The notes: generated by a model not told the origin, from the letters alone. Shown: positions 26,091 through 35,520, numbered from the stretch's first letter. The stretch: DNA of 64,000 nt from CAUZJF01 sp965248605 (GCA_965248605.1 CBDFJV010000007.1:1798001-1862000); one strand, 5' to 3'. Numbers and translations are program-made.

Positions 26091-26361
26091 CCCGAATCCA
26101 CCGACGGACAGGGATGGACGACGTGAGGACAGCGGAAGGGGGTGAGGGAGTTACAGGCGTGATGATCCGGGCTCGAATTTGGGTAGACGGGAGGTTGGCG
26201 GGCGGTCTGCAGGCGCTTTTGGGGGCACCGATGGCGGCCTACAGTGGCTGTGGCGAGCCAGATGGCGGGATAGGACACGGCAAGAGGCGCTCGCGGACTG
26301 GGCTGGCGCGAGTTTGCGGGGACGTTGGGTTGGCTGGTGGGTCAGTGGCGGACGGGCTCCG

Positions 26362-27616
26362 TCAGGCTGGGAGTGGAATGGCTCGCAGTCGGGCCAGGGC
26401 GCGGCTGAACTGCTCCTCCCAGGGCCAGCGCCGGGGAAGCTGCAGGGTCAATGGGCGTGCCGAGCGGGTGATCCGTCCGGCCAAGGCAAAGACCCGTCGT
26501 CTGAGGGTCTTGGTGGTCACGATCTGCTGACCCAGGCCGATGCGGGCTGTCCAGCGGGCCAGGTTGTGCGCCATCACCTGTACCGCCAGCCAGGCGCCGT
26601 TGGCGGCGAAACGGCCCGAGGGGAGATGGTTCAGCCCCACGCCGTACTTGAGGTCGCGTATCGCATTCTCGATCTCGGCGTGACGGCGATGATCGGCCTC
26701 CAGTTCCAGCGTCTCCCCGTCCCGGTCGGTGATGAAGCCGTGATAGCTGTAGGTGGCGAAGAGAGCCAGTTGAGAACAGGGCGCCGGCTTCACCCGCCGG
26801 ACGATGAGCCGTACCGGCGCGGCGTCCGCCTCGGCCTGGAACGGGGTGTAGGTGGTCTCGGCCACATCGGCGGCGCCGTCCATCCAGTAAGGAATCGGCG
26901 TCCAGGCATCTTCGGGTATCGCCTCGATGAGATTCCGCAGGCGGGCGCGCTGGCGGATGGCGATGGAGAAGCGGACATCCATCCGGCGGCAGACGGCGAC
27001 CACGGCGTGGGTATAGAAGCCGCTGTCGGCCCGCACCGTGAGTTGGCCCCTGGCTCCGCAGTAGCGCACCCGCCCCACCGTTTCACGCAGGAAGTGGGCA
27101 GCGCCGCGGGCGGTGTTAGCCCGGCCCTCGCGCAGGCGGGCCATCAGCACGTCGCCGGTGCCGGCGGCGACGGCCAGCAGCGGGTGATAGCCCCGCGCAC
27201 CGGTGTAGCCGTGGTGGCGGGCGCCCTCCTTGGCCAGTCCGTAGGTCTCGCAGATCGTCGAATCAAGGTCGATGGTGAATGGTGCGTCGCCGGGTCCGGC
27301 ACCGGCCTTCCAGACCCGGGCCAGCAACTCGCGGCTCACCCGGTCCAGTTGGCGGACATGGCCCCACCTGAAGCTGCGCAGGAAGGTGCCCAGGGTGGAG
27401 GGAGCCTTAGCCGTGAAACCGAGCACGCGGGCGGTCCCGCCGGCGCGCAGCACATCGGCGTCGTCGATGCAATCTCCGCCGGCTAGGGCGGAGGCCACCA
27501 GGGTCATCATCTTGTCGCCGGTGTTCGCCCGGCCCGGCGCGCCGCCGAGGTCGAGGTGCTTCCGGAGGAGTTGGGGCAGGCCAAGGCGCAGGGCGAGGGT
27601 GGCGGGAAGGATCAGC
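26362..27616 (-). pseudogene. IS1380-family transposase type A, 5'-truncated and fused
   Basis: The DDE core and C-terminus of the type A transposase are intact, but the native start and promoter region are replaced by antisense type B sequence. The open frame therefore continues to 28119, giving a 585-codon artificial fusion whose first 160 or so residues are antisense shadow sequence. It is unlikely to make an active enzyme, although the D142/D221/E340 equivalents are all present. Confidence 0.8.
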
Positions 27617-28011
27617 CCGGCATTAGCTATCACGCCTTCATCACCGACCGCGATGGGGAGACGCTGGAACTGGAGGCCGATCATCGCCGCCACGCCGAGG
27701 TCGAGAACGCCATACGCGACCTCAAGTACGGCGTCGGGCTGAACCACATGCCGTCGGCGCGCTTCGCCGCCAACGGCGCCTGGCTGGCGGTCCAGGTGAT
27801 GGCGCATAACCTGGCCCGCTGGACGGCGCGGATTGGTCTGGGCGAGCGGACCGTGATCACCAAGACCCTCAGGCGGCGGGTCTTCGCTCTGGTGGGACGG
27901 ATCACCCGCTCGGCGCGCCGCCTCACGTTGCATCTCCCCCGGCGCTGGCCTTGGGAAACCCAGTTCAGTCGCGCCTTGGCCCGGCTGCAAGCCATTCCGT
28001 TCCCGGCCTGA
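27614..28011 (+). pseudogene. IS1380-family transposase type B, C-terminal fragment
   Basis: The frame from SYHAFITDRDGETLELEADH to LARLQAIPFPA equals the last 130 or so residues of the type B transposase (compare 49885-51210), including the catalytic Glu region. The first 310 or so residues are missing. The junction with type A is at ...CCCGGCATT/AGCTATCAC. Confidence 0.8.
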
Positions 28012-28257
28012 CAGCCAGCCTGCAACTGACCCAACGTCCCCGCAATCTCGCGCCACCCCGGTCGCGAGAGTCCCCTGCTGCGTATCCTCTCGCCTTCCCG
28101 CGCATCGCAACTCCCGCATAGGGCCTTAGGGGCCCTGTGCGGCGACTGAAGACCGGCCGCCGGCCTCCCATCTACCCCAAGACCCCAGGCCATCCCCCCT
28201 GTAGCTCCCTCACCCACCCCCTTCCGCTGCCCTCACGCCGTCCATCGGTGTCCTTCG

Positions 28258-29253
28258 GTGGATTCGGGTTTAGACCTACTGACGCGCCTCTTGGACAAGA
28301 TCGAAGTCCGGGACCCGCGGGTGGTTCTGGGCCCACGGCCTGGGGAGGATGCCGCCCTGATCGACATTGGCGACCGCTACCTCGTTGCCAAGACCGACCC
28401 TATCACCTTCGCCACTGATCTCATCGGATGGTACATGGTGCAGGTCAACGCCAACGACCTGGCCGTCATGGGCGCGACGCCGCGTTGGCTGATGGCCACG
28501 CTTCTGCTCCCGGAGGGCACATCTGTGGAGGTCGCTGAGTCGATCTTCGACCAGATACTCGATGCGTGCGCCACGTTGGGAATCACGCTAGTGGGAGGCC
28601 ACACCGAAGTCACCTTTGAGCTGCCAAGGCCGGTGGCCGTGGGGGCTCTCCTAGGGGAGGTCGCGAAGGACAAGGCCGTGCTCAGCTCCGGGGCTCGCGT
28701 CGGGGACAGCATCGTGCTCACGAAGGGGATTGCCGTCGAGGGGACATCGCTGCTCGCTAGAGAGGCAGCCAACGCTCTCGAGGCGGCGGGTGTGAGCCGA
28801 GACACGGTCGACCGCGCGCGGGAGATGCTCTTCTCGCCGGGAATCAGTGTCGTGCTCGACGCCGACGTCGCATGCCAAACCGTCGACGTCCACGCAATGC
28901 ACGACCCTACGGAGGGCGGGCTCGCGATCGCCCTTCTGGAGATGGCACGGGCGGCAGAGCTGGGCGTGGCCGTCGACGGGGACGCGATCCCGATACTACC
29001 GGAATGCGAAGAGTTCTGCGCCGCTCTGGACCTCGATCCGATGGGGCTGATCGCATCCGGAGCGCTACTAGCTGCCGTCGTGCCAGATGAGGTACCCCGA
29101 CTCATCGACGCCTTGGCGCAGGCGGGCATCGAGGCCTACGAGATCGGGCGTTTCACGCCGCCGGACGACGGGTTGAGGCTGCGCACGCAGGAGGGCGTTC
29201 GAGAGCTCCCTACGTTCGAACGCGACGAACTGGCCCGTTACTTAGGGAAGTGA
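28258..29253 (+). CDS. HypE/AIR-synthase-like (PurM-family) protein, N-terminus replaced by IS end
   Basis: The protein has the PurM/HypE fold: DPRVVLGPRPGEDAALIDIG near residue 20, KTDPITFATDLIGWYMVQVN near 46 (ATP/dimer core), MGATPRWLMATLLLPEG, and GGHTEVTFELPRPVAVGALLG. It lacks the HypE C-terminal cysteine motif, so it is a general AIR-synthase-related ATP enzyme rather than proven HypE. The IS end supplies an in-frame GTG (GTGGATTCGGG). The present frame thus reads MDSGLDLL instead of MQAGKLPLDLL and is nearly full length (331 against 334 residues). No Shine-Dalgarno precedes this GTG. Confidence 0.8.
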   Translation: MDSGLDLLTRLLDKIEVRDPRVVLGPRPGEDAALIDIGDRYLVAKTDPITFATDLIGWYMVQVNANDLAVMGATPRWLMATLLLPEGTSVEVAESIFDQILDACATLGITLVGGHTEVTFELPRPVAVGALLGEVAKDKAVLSSGARVGDSIVLTKGIAVEGTSLLAREAANALEAAGVSRDTVDRAREMLFSPGISVVLDADVACQTVDVHAMHDPTEGGLAIALLEMARAAELGVAVDGDAIPILPECEEFCAALDLDPMGLIASGALLAAVVPDEVPRLIDALAQAGIEAYEIGRFTPPDDGLRLRTQEGVRELPTFERDELARYLGK

Positions 29254-29256
29254 GGA

Positions 29257-30411
29257 TCACCCCTCTGGATCGGAAGCCTTGTCCGTCTGAATGACGTCCA
29301 GTAATTCGTCGGCGACATATAGACGAGGCCACTGGTCGGGCAGGAACCGCAATATGCCGGCCTCCACGAGTCTATCGAGGATTCGCCGGGCGCCCGCGTT
29401 GCTCACATCTAATAGCTTCGAGGCCTGTGGAGCCGTCATGTAGGGCATGGCGAATAGCTCGTCTACCAGGCGCAGGGCGTTGGCCGACTCACGTCTGGTC
29501 TGGAGCAGGTCTCGATACTGGTCCTGCAGTTCCCGCAGTCGTCTGGTACGGGAGAGGGAATCGAGAGACTGCTCGGTTACGCCTCTCAGGAAATAGTCCA
29601 GCCAAGCGGTCCAGTCGCCGGTTACGCTGACCCGCAATAGCTGATCGTAGTATTCCTTCCGGTCCGCCTCGAAGTACGCACTGAGGTACAAGAGTGGCGT
29701 TCGCAGCACTCCCTTTGCGTAAAGGAACAGGATCACCAGCAGGCGTCCGAGCCGGCCGTTACCGTCGAAATACGGATGGATGGCCTCGAATTGGTAGTGA
29801 ATCAACGCACATTGGATCAATGGAGGCAGGTCCATTACCTCGTTCGCAAACCGCTCAAGGTCCGCGATGCCTTCCATTATCAGGTGCGGTGGAGGCGGAA
29901 CGTACCGAGCGTCTTTGACAGGCGTGCCCGCCGCTCCAATCCAGACCTGTCTGGTCCTGAGCTCGCCCGGCAGCCGCTCTTGGCCACGTACGCCTTCCAT
30001 CAAGACCGAGTGGACCCGGTTCATGAGCCTTAAAGAGATCGGCAACTCGTCGAGAAGGCGAAGACCTTCCTCGAGCGCCCTGACGTAGTTGTAGACTTCC
30101 GCGACGTCGCCCTTCGGCCGACCGGAAGCCTCATACCGAAAGACATCCGATAGAGATGCTTGAGTGCCTTCGATACGCGACGAAAGGACCGCTTCGCGTC
30201 GGACCAGGGGCCGGATCAATAGATTGGGGTTGGGAATGGTCTCCCCCACGCCGGATAGAGTCGCCACTGCGCGGGAAGCTCGGTCCAAGCGGTTGACCAA
30301 ACGGAGGCTCAGATCGAGCTTTCTAGGTAATGGGTCTGGGACGTACGCCCTTTGGCCGTCCCCAATCGGGACGAGGTGGCCGTTCGGACTGCGTTCCAAT
30401 TCACCGATCAC
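29257..30411 (-). CDS. Fic-domain protein (AMPylase-like) with winged-helix tail
   Basis: I place the start at GTG 30411 (GAGG 8 nt upstream), giving 384 residues. The Fic motif is HPYFDGNGRLGR (consensus HPFxxGNGRxxR). An N-terminal VLSSRIEGTQ matches the class II inhibitory helix S/TxxxE(G/N), so the enzyme is self-inhibited. The C-terminal 100 or so residues look like a winged-helix DNA-binding region (APQASKLLDVSNAGARRILDRLVEAGIL). Fic enzymes transfer AMP to protein hydroxyls; the target is unknown. It is divergent from nuoA. Confidence 0.9.
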   Translation of the reverse strand: MIGELERSPNGHLVPIGDGQRAYVPDPLPRKLDLSLRLVNRLDRASRAVATLSGVGETIPNPNLLIRPLVRREAVLSSRIEGTQASLSDVFRYEASGRPKGDVAEVYNYVRALEEGLRLLDELPISLRLMNRVHSVLMEGVRGQERLPGELRTRQVWIGAAGTPVKDARYVPPPPHLIMEGIADLERFANEVMDLPPLIQCALIHYQFEAIHPYFDGNGRLGRLLVILFLYAKGVLRTPLLYLSAYFEADRKEYYDQLLRVSVTGDWTAWLDYFLRGVTEQSLDSLSRTRRLRELQDQYRDLLQTRRESANALRLVDELFAMPYMTAPQASKLLDVSNAGARRILDRLVEAGILRFLPDQWPRLYVADELLDVIQTDKASDPEG

Positions 30412-30659
30412 AATTGAAACCTCGGTTGCGAATACCGGCAGAAAAGATACTTTGTGGGGTAATAGTATCAAATGATAGGTAAGACAGCAACTGGAGTTGC
30501 AATTGATACCAAGTCGACACCCCCATGACATCTGAATGTCCGCGATATCTTCTTGGACACGCCCAATGCCACTTCTTTCGACCCTCACAGGATAAGTGTC
30601 ACAAGTTGTATGGGGCTCATAGCCAATGTTAAACTGAAGCCGCAATCTTGTGAGACTAG

Positions 30660-31037
30660 GTGGAGCGCTTGCCTGCAGGATACGCCCTCGACTGGACAGT
30701 CGTGCTGATCGTCGGAGCCGTCGGACTCGCGGCAACGGTTGGAATGTTCGCCGCATCCTTCATCCTGGCGCCGAAACGCCCCTCCGCAATCAAGGAGACT
30801 CCGTACGAGTGCGGGATACCCGCGGCTCCGTACCAGTGGACGCAGATAAACATCCGCTACTATGTGTTCGCGATACTGTTCCTTATTTTTGATGTCGAAG
30901 CCGTCTTCTTGTTTCCGTGGGCAGTCGTCTACCTCGATCCGATCCCGGGCGTGTTCTACGAAATGTTGCTGTTCATAGGCGTACTCTTCTTTGGCGTGGT
31001 CTACGGATGGAGAAAGGGCGTCCTGCAGTGGAGATAG
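30660..31037 (+). CDS. nuoA: NADH-quinone oxidoreductase subunit A
   Basis: The 125-residue membrane subunit has three transmembrane helices and the conserved loop KETPYECGIP between helices one and two, which lies near the quinone site. The GTG start gives MERLPAGYALDWTVVL. It is the first gene of the nuo cluster and overlaps nuoB by 10 nt. Confidence 0.94.
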   Translation: MERLPAGYALDWTVVLIVGAVGLAATVGMFAASFILAPKRPSAIKETPYECGIPAAPYQWTQINIRYYVFAILFLIFDVEAVFLFPWAVVYLDPIPGVFYEMLLFIGVLFFGVVYGWRKGVLQWR

Positions 31038-31567
31038 CTCTCGGCCAGGGCTATCAACCTGGGAAGGGCAACCGTCCGGCGGACAGCATCTTCGACCACG
31101 TATTGCCGAACGTCGTCACCGCCAAGTCCAGCGACCTTTTCGCCAATGCCCGCAAGTCATCGCTGTGGACGCTCAGTTTCGGGCTGGCATGCTGTGCCAT
31201 AGAGATGATGAGCACCCACATGTCCCACCATGACCTCGACCGTTTCGGCGTCGTCACTTGGCCGTCGCCCCGCCAAGCCGACGTGATGATCGTCGCTGGT
31301 ACGGTCGTAAAAAAGATGGCGGACCCCATCAAGCTTCTCTACGAGCAGATGCCCGATCCGAAATGGGTCATCGCAATGGGCAGTTGCGCGACGAACGGCG
31401 GCCCGTATTACCGGTCCTACTCGGTCGTCATGGGAGTAGACCATCTTATCCCCGTCGACGTCTACGTGCCTGGGTGTCCTCCTCGTCCTGAGGCGCTGAT
31501 GTACGGCATTATGCAGCTCCAGGAGAAAATACAGAAGGACGCCAAGGATAGTGGCGCAACGTCATAG
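31028..31567 (+). CDS. nuoB: NADH-quinone oxidoreductase subunit B
   Basis: This 179-residue peripheral subunit carries the terminal Fe-S cluster N2. Ligand motifs are FGLACCAIEM (tandem Cys), MGSCATNGGPY and VYVPGCPPRPEALMYG. I chose GTG 31028, inside the end of nuoA, because the product MEIALGQGYQPG fits family lengths; a longer open frame upstream is not coding. It overlaps nuoC by 17 nt. Confidence 0.95.
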   Translation: MEIALGQGYQPGKGNRPADSIFDHVLPNVVTAKSSDLFANARKSSLWTLSFGLACCAIEMMSTHMSHHDLDRFGVVTWPSPRQADVMIVAGTVVKKMADPIKLLYEQMPDPKWVIAMGSCATNGGPYYRSYSVVMGVDHLIPVDVYVPGCPPRPEALMYGIMQLQEKIQKDAKDSGATS

Positions 31568-32066
31568 GAGAGAATCCGCCGCTCCCGAGGCGCCGCCCTC
31601 CCTGGACCAACGCGGCGAGGCGCTTTCAGACCTGCTAACCTCAGCGCTCGAAGCGTACGGAGTCGAGATAGGCGCCGCAATCGACGAGGTCGTCGTTACC
31701 GCTCGGCCGGAGCAGGTTCCCGCGATCTGCGGTCTCGTCAAGGAAAGCCCCGAGCTTGGCTTCGACTACCTCCGATGCATCGCGGTGGTCGACTACGAGG
31801 AGCGGCTCGAGGTCAACTACCACCTGTTCTCCCTCGCAAAGCGCCACAAGTTCGTGCTGAAAACATCGGTGTCTCCAGACGAACCCACAGTGCCATCCGT
31901 GGTCTCGGTCTGGAAGGCCGCTGATTGGTTCGAACGAGAGGGTCACGACCTGTTCGGCGTCGTATTCGAGGGCCATCCCGATCTGGCGCCTCTGCTGCTC
32001 TACGAGGGTTTCGAAGGGTTCCCCGGCCGCAAGAGCTTCCCGTTTCATGATTACACCGAGTGGTGA
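31551..32066 (+). CDS. nuoC: NADH-quinone oxidoreductase subunit C
   Basis: The 171-residue 30-kDa-type subunit has the signature FEREGHDLFGVVFEGHPDLAPLLLYEGFEGFPGRKSFP (quoted only as the ERE-HDLFG and GFEG-PLRK-like blocks), which contacts NuoD. The N-terminal extension (AQRHRRESAAPEAPPS) is probably disordered, and the exact start is uncertain. It is a separate gene from nuoD, not a CD fusion. Confidence 0.92.
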   Translation: MAQRHRRESAAPEAPPSLDQRGEALSDLLTSALEAYGVEIGAAIDEVVVTARPEQVPAICGLVKESPELGFDYLRCIAVVDYEERLEVNYHLFSLAKRHKFVLKTSVSPDEPTVPSVVSVWKAADWFEREGHDLFGVVFEGHPDLAPLLLYEGFEGFPGRKSFPFHDYTEW

Positions 32067-32071
32067 GGATC

Positions 32072-32102
32072 GGGGTTGGGGGTTGGGGTTTAGGGGTTAG
32101 GG
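32072..32102 (+). repeat. G-rich telomere-like repeat between nuoC and nuoD
   Basis: Five G-tracts of 3-5 bases are spaced by TT, TTTA or TTA in 31 bp, six nt after the nuoC stop. The run could form a G-quadruplex in the message or coding strand. It may also be a simple dispersed repeat. Confidence 0.6.
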
Positions 32103-32156
32103 ACCGAGGGGTGAGGGACATGCTTCGAGTTGCTTGAACAGGTGGCTTAGATAGAC

Positions 32157-33281
32157 GTGACTACACAAAGCAAGACCGAAGAACATCTCGACTCGATGGA
32201 CCTGATGGTGAACATGGGGCCTCAGCACCCCAGCACCCATGGAGTCTTCAGACTTGTCGTGTGGATTGACGGCGAGCGTGTCGTTAAGGCTGAGCCGCAC
32301 ATCGGTTACCTGCATCGGGGATCCGAGAAACTTTGTGAGGGCGAGAGCTACACACAGATCATCACTCTTTTCGACCGGCTCGACTACGTTGCCAATCTGA
32401 ACTGTGAGTTAGCTTTCTGCACGGCCGTGGAGAAGCTGGCGGGTATTGAGGTTCCGGAGCGTGCCTGGCTGATCAGGACGATCCTATGCGAGCTGAACCG
32501 TATCGCCAGCCATATGCTTTTCTACGGCGTCTACGGGCTGGACGCCGGCGCGATGACCCCGATTCTCTACGGTTTCAGGGAACGCGAACGGGTGCAGGCC
32601 CTGTTCGAGGCGGTTACCGGCGCCCGAATGATGCACAACTTCATTAGGGTCGGCGGCGTGAAGGAGGACCTCCCCGAAGACTTCGAATCGAGGATGAGTA
32701 AACTGGTCCCGCAGCTGAAACAAGGCATCGAGGAGTGCGACGAGCTTCTCTCTAACGCCGAACTGTTCCTGGCTCGAACGAAGGGTATAGGGGCCATCAA
32801 CGCCGAGGACGCGATCGACTATGGGGTAACCGGCCCCGCGCTCAGGGCGAGCGGCGTCCTCGAAGACGTGCGAATCTCCGAACCCTACGGCATCTACGAC
32901 CGGTTCGATTTCGGTATCCCCGTGGGAACGAACGGCGACTGCTGGGACCGGTACTACGTCCGAGTCGAAGAGATGCGACAGTCGCTCCGAATCATTGAGC
33001 AGGCAATGGAGCAGTTGGAGCCCGGAGATATCACGGCCAAGGTCCGGCGGATCATGCGTCCCCCTAAGGGTGAGGTCTACATGCGGACCGAATCGCCGAG
33101 GGGCGACTTCGGTGTGTTCATCGTCAGTGACGGTAGCGACAGTCCCTACCGGCTCAAGGTGAGAGCGCCGTCGTTCGCGAACCTTCAGGCGATCGGGCAC
33201 TTGCTCAGGGACGCCTACGTAGCCGACGTGGTTGTGGTGCTGGGCTCTATCGACATCATTCTCGGCGAGGTCGACCGGTGA
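32157..33281 (+). CDS. nuoD: NADH-quinone oxidoreductase subunit D
   Basis: The 374-residue subunit forms the quinone-binding chamber with NuoB. It contains NMGPQHPSTHGVFRLVVWIDGE near residue 20 (quinone-contacting His pair; quoted in part), HIGYLHRGSEKLCE, RIMRPPKGEVYMRTESPRG and the C-terminal D-I-x-GEVDR end. It starts with GTG, after a 90-nt spacer holding the G-rich tract. Its end overlaps nuoH by 4 nt (GTGA). Confidence 0.95.
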   Translation: MTTQSKTEEHLDSMDLMVNMGPQHPSTHGVFRLVVWIDGERVVKAEPHIGYLHRGSEKLCEGESYTQIITLFDRLDYVANLNCELAFCTAVEKLAGIEVPERAWLIRTILCELNRIASHMLFYGVYGLDAGAMTPILYGFRERERVQALFEAVTGARMMHNFIRVGGVKEDLPEDFESRMSKLVPQLKQGIEECDELLSNAELFLARTKGIGAINAEDAIDYGVTGPALRASGVLEDVRISEPYGIYDRFDFGIPVGTNGDCWDRYYVRVEEMRQSLRIIEQAMEQLEPGDITAKVRRIMRPPKGEVYMRTESPRGDFGVFIVSDGSDSPYRLKVRAPSFANLQAIGHLLRDAYVADVVVVLGSIDIILGEVDR

Positions 33282-34456
33282 GCCTCGAGCGCTTTTGGGA
33301 GCTGCCAGACGTCATCCTCTACGGAATTGGGGCGTTCGTTCTGTTCGGGTTTCTATCCGTCATGGTCTTGTTTCTCACCTGGTTGGAGCGGAAGGCGTTG
33401 GCCCGGATCCAGATGAGGATGGGCCCGATGCGGGTGGGGTTCCACGGAGCGCTCCAGCCAATGGCCGACGCACTCAAACTCGTACTTAAGGAAGACATCC
33501 TGCCTTCGTGGGCGGACAGAAGAATCTACTGGCTGGCCCCTCTTGTCGCCTTCGTTCCTGTGTTTCTGGTGTGGGTGACCATTCCAATGGCGCAGGACCT
33601 TGCCTTACGCAACTTGGAGCTCGGCCTTTTCTACATAACCGCCATATCCGTGTTATCGGTCATGGGGCTGGTGATGGCGGGCTGGGGCTCGGCGAACAAG
33701 TACGCTGTCCTAGGTGGTCTGCGGGCCGCTGGTCAGCTGATCAGCTACGAGATACCCTTCATCATGGCGATTCTGGCCGTGGCGATGCTGAGCCAGTCTC
33801 TCAACCTCATCAATGTGGTCGACGATCAAGCCGAGAATATGGCCAATATCGTGCGTCAGCCGCTCGGCTTGTTCATCTTTCTCATGGCAGGCCTCGCGGA
33901 GCTTGGGCGGACGCCGTTCGACATCCATCACGCCGAGTCGGAGGTGATTGGAGGACCGTTCATCGAATACAGCGGCGCTCACTGGGCGGTCTTCTTCCTT
34001 GCCGAATACATGAACACGTTCACGATCGCGGCGCTGACGGTCCTGCTTTTTCTGGGGGGGTGGCGTTGGCCGGACATGCCTTTCGAAGGAGGCGCTCACA
34101 CTGCGCTGTCGGCCGGATGGTTCCTGGCGAAGACATACGCGGTGATCCTCGTCATCTTCTGGATACGGGGGACATATCCGCGCCTGCGAATCGACCAGCT
34201 GATGGCGTTTGGCTGGAAGGTCCTCGTCCCACTGTCGTTCATCAACATCGTCATTACCGGAGCCGTAGGGTTCTACGAGATACACTGGTCGATCATGACT
34301 CTGACATCACTGGCGTTCATGGCGGGCGTTTTCTACGGCCTCACACGACGTTCCGGCACGAGCCTGGAAAGGATGACTGTCCGTGTGTATCCTGCTAGCC
34401 AACTACGAGCTGCGACGGTATCGGCCAAATCAGAGGGGCCGTTGCAAGACGCTTGA
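33278..34456 (+). CDS. nuoH: NADH-quinone oxidoreductase subunit H
   Basis: This 392-residue membrane subunit joins the quinone site to the proton pumps. It has eight or so hydrophobic helices, the motif WLERKALARIQMRMGPMRVG near residue 40, and LGRTPFDIHHAESEVIGG near 210. The C-terminal 30 or so residues are polar. GTG start with 4-nt overlap to nuoD. Confidence 0.95.
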   Translation: MSLERFWELPDVILYGIGAFVLFGFLSVMVLFLTWLERKALARIQMRMGPMRVGFHGALQPMADALKLVLKEDILPSWADRRIYWLAPLVAFVPVFLVWVTIPMAQDLALRNLELGLFYITAISVLSVMGLVMAGWGSANKYAVLGGLRAAGQLISYEIPFIMAILAVAMLSQSLNLINVVDDQAENMANIVRQPLGLFIFLMAGLAELGRTPFDIHHAESEVIGGPFIEYSGAHWAVFFLAEYMNTFTIAALTVLLFLGGWRWPDMPFEGGAHTALSAGWFLAKTYAVILVIFWIRGTYPRLRIDQLMAFGWKVLVPLSFINIVITGAVGFYEIHWSIMTLTSLAFMAGVFYGLTRRSGTSLERMTVRVYPASQLRAATVSAKSEGPLQDA

Positions 34457-34513
34457 TCGGGCCAAGCAAACGGGTCTATAGAGGGGCCTACGTCAGGCAG
34501 ATAAGGGTATCCA

Positions 34514-34926
34514 ATGACGCGATTGACCGGGCTGATACCGATGCTGTTGGCAGATGATATTCGCGAAACGATGGATTTTACCATGACAAGCTTGGGTTCT
34601 CAGTCACGGGTACCTGGCCGGAGGATGGAGAACCTACTTGGTGCCATCTCTCCTCGGGCGATGTGAAGCTGATGTTCTTCAGTTTCGCTCCGCACGAACA
34701 CCACGACGACCACGATCATGAGCACGACCACGACCACGACCACGTCGATTCGCCCACCCTGTCAGGCTTTCTGTACGTGTACCCCGACAATGTGGACGAG
34801 GCCCGGGAGGCCTTGAACGACAGAGCCGAGGTCGCTTGGCCCATCCAAAACATGGAACACGGCATGCGCGAGTTCGCTCTCAAGGACTGCAACGGCTACA
34901 CGCTAGCCTTTGGGAAGAGCGTCTAG
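34514..34926 (+). pseudogene. VOC/glyoxalase-fold protein with His-rich loop, frameshifted
   Basis: ATG 34514 opens MTRLTGLIPMLLADDIRETMDF, after which the frame is lost. Adding one T to the T-run at 34576-34579 restores YHDKLGFSVTGTWPEDG and a 137-residue vicinal-oxygen-chelate protein ending NGYTLAFGKSV. The restored protein has a striking His/Asp-rich stretch (EHHDDHDHEHDHDHDH) that could bind Zn or Ni. As sequenced, only the part from ATG 34663 (87 residues) is open. A sequencing error in the homopolymer is an alternative. It lies between nuoH and nuoI. Confidence 0.75.
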
Positions 34927-34989
34927 TCGTGCGTCTCCTAGTCGACGGCCGCGCGCGAAGCCCAGCAGAGCTCGGACCAGGCAGGGACT

Positions 34990-35520
34990 ATGTTCGGTAA
35001 CCTCAGAGGACTCGTCGTTACGCTCAAGACGATGCTCAGGTCGCCAGTAACGGCCCAATACCCTATTCACGACAAACGGCTAGAGGTCGCCAACAGGTTC
35101 ATGGGGTTCCCGGCTCTCACGTGGGACTATACCGCCGATGAACAGTACTGCACCGGATGCATGGTCTGCATTCGCGAGTGCCCAACCCAGTGCATGAGCG
35201 CCGAGATGACGGACAATCCTCATCATGCCGAAGGGACCAGCCGGCGGCGAAAGATCGTCGGCGAGTTCGAAATAAACCTTGGCCGGTGCATTCTCTGCGG
35301 CATATGCGTCGACGTGTGTAACTTCGACGCAATTGTCATGAGTCACGATCACGAGGAGAGCAAGTACGCCCGTAACAGCAACCGTGTCGACCTTGGGCAG
35401 CTACTTGAGATGGGTAAGGACTACCAGGAAGAAACTGCGTGGCAGCCCATGCAGGAAAAGAACATCGGGGCCCCAAAGGCGAAAGTCGAAGCGGCAGGTG
35501 ACGTTAGTGCCGAGGAATGA
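34990..35520 (+). CDS. nuoI: NADH-quinone oxidoreductase subunit I
   Basis: The 176-residue ferredoxin-like subunit has two [4Fe-4S] motifs, CTGCMVCIRECPTQC and CILCGICVDVCNFDA. In the second the usual Pro after the fourth Cys is Asn. The N-terminal region matches MLRSPVTAQYP-type sequences that pack on the complex. It follows the broken VOC gene by 63 nt. Confidence 0.94.
   Translation: MFGNLRGLVVTLKTMLRSPVTAQYPIHDKRLEVANRFMGFPALTWDYTADEQYCTGCMVCIRECPTQCMSAEMTDNPHHAEGTSRRRKIVGEFEINLGRCILCGICVDVCNFDAIVMSHDHEESKYARNSNRVDLGQLLEMGKDYQEETAWQPMQEKNIGAPKAKVEAAGDVSAEE

Larger units (their letters stand above)
26091..28268 (-). mobile_element. chimeric IS1380-family element: truncated type A and type B copies head to head
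   Basis: Both outer ends are the transposase 3' ends of the IS (CCCGAATCCACCGA and TCGGTGGATTCGGG). From 26091 to about 27613 it is type A on the minus strand, missing the first 20 or so codons. From about 27614 to 28268 it is the last 130 or so codons and 3' flank of type B on the plus strand. The flanks are a perfect 5-bp duplication, TTTAG (26086-26090 and 28269-28273). It interrupts the HypE-like gene. Confidence 0.85.

Noticed and set aside
26179..27486. 435-codon plus-strand open frame antisense to the IS1380 transposase (also at 44604 and 47993)
   Set aside because: It mirrors the transposase frame on the opposite strand, is GC-driven, has no plausible domains and repeats wherever the IS occurs.
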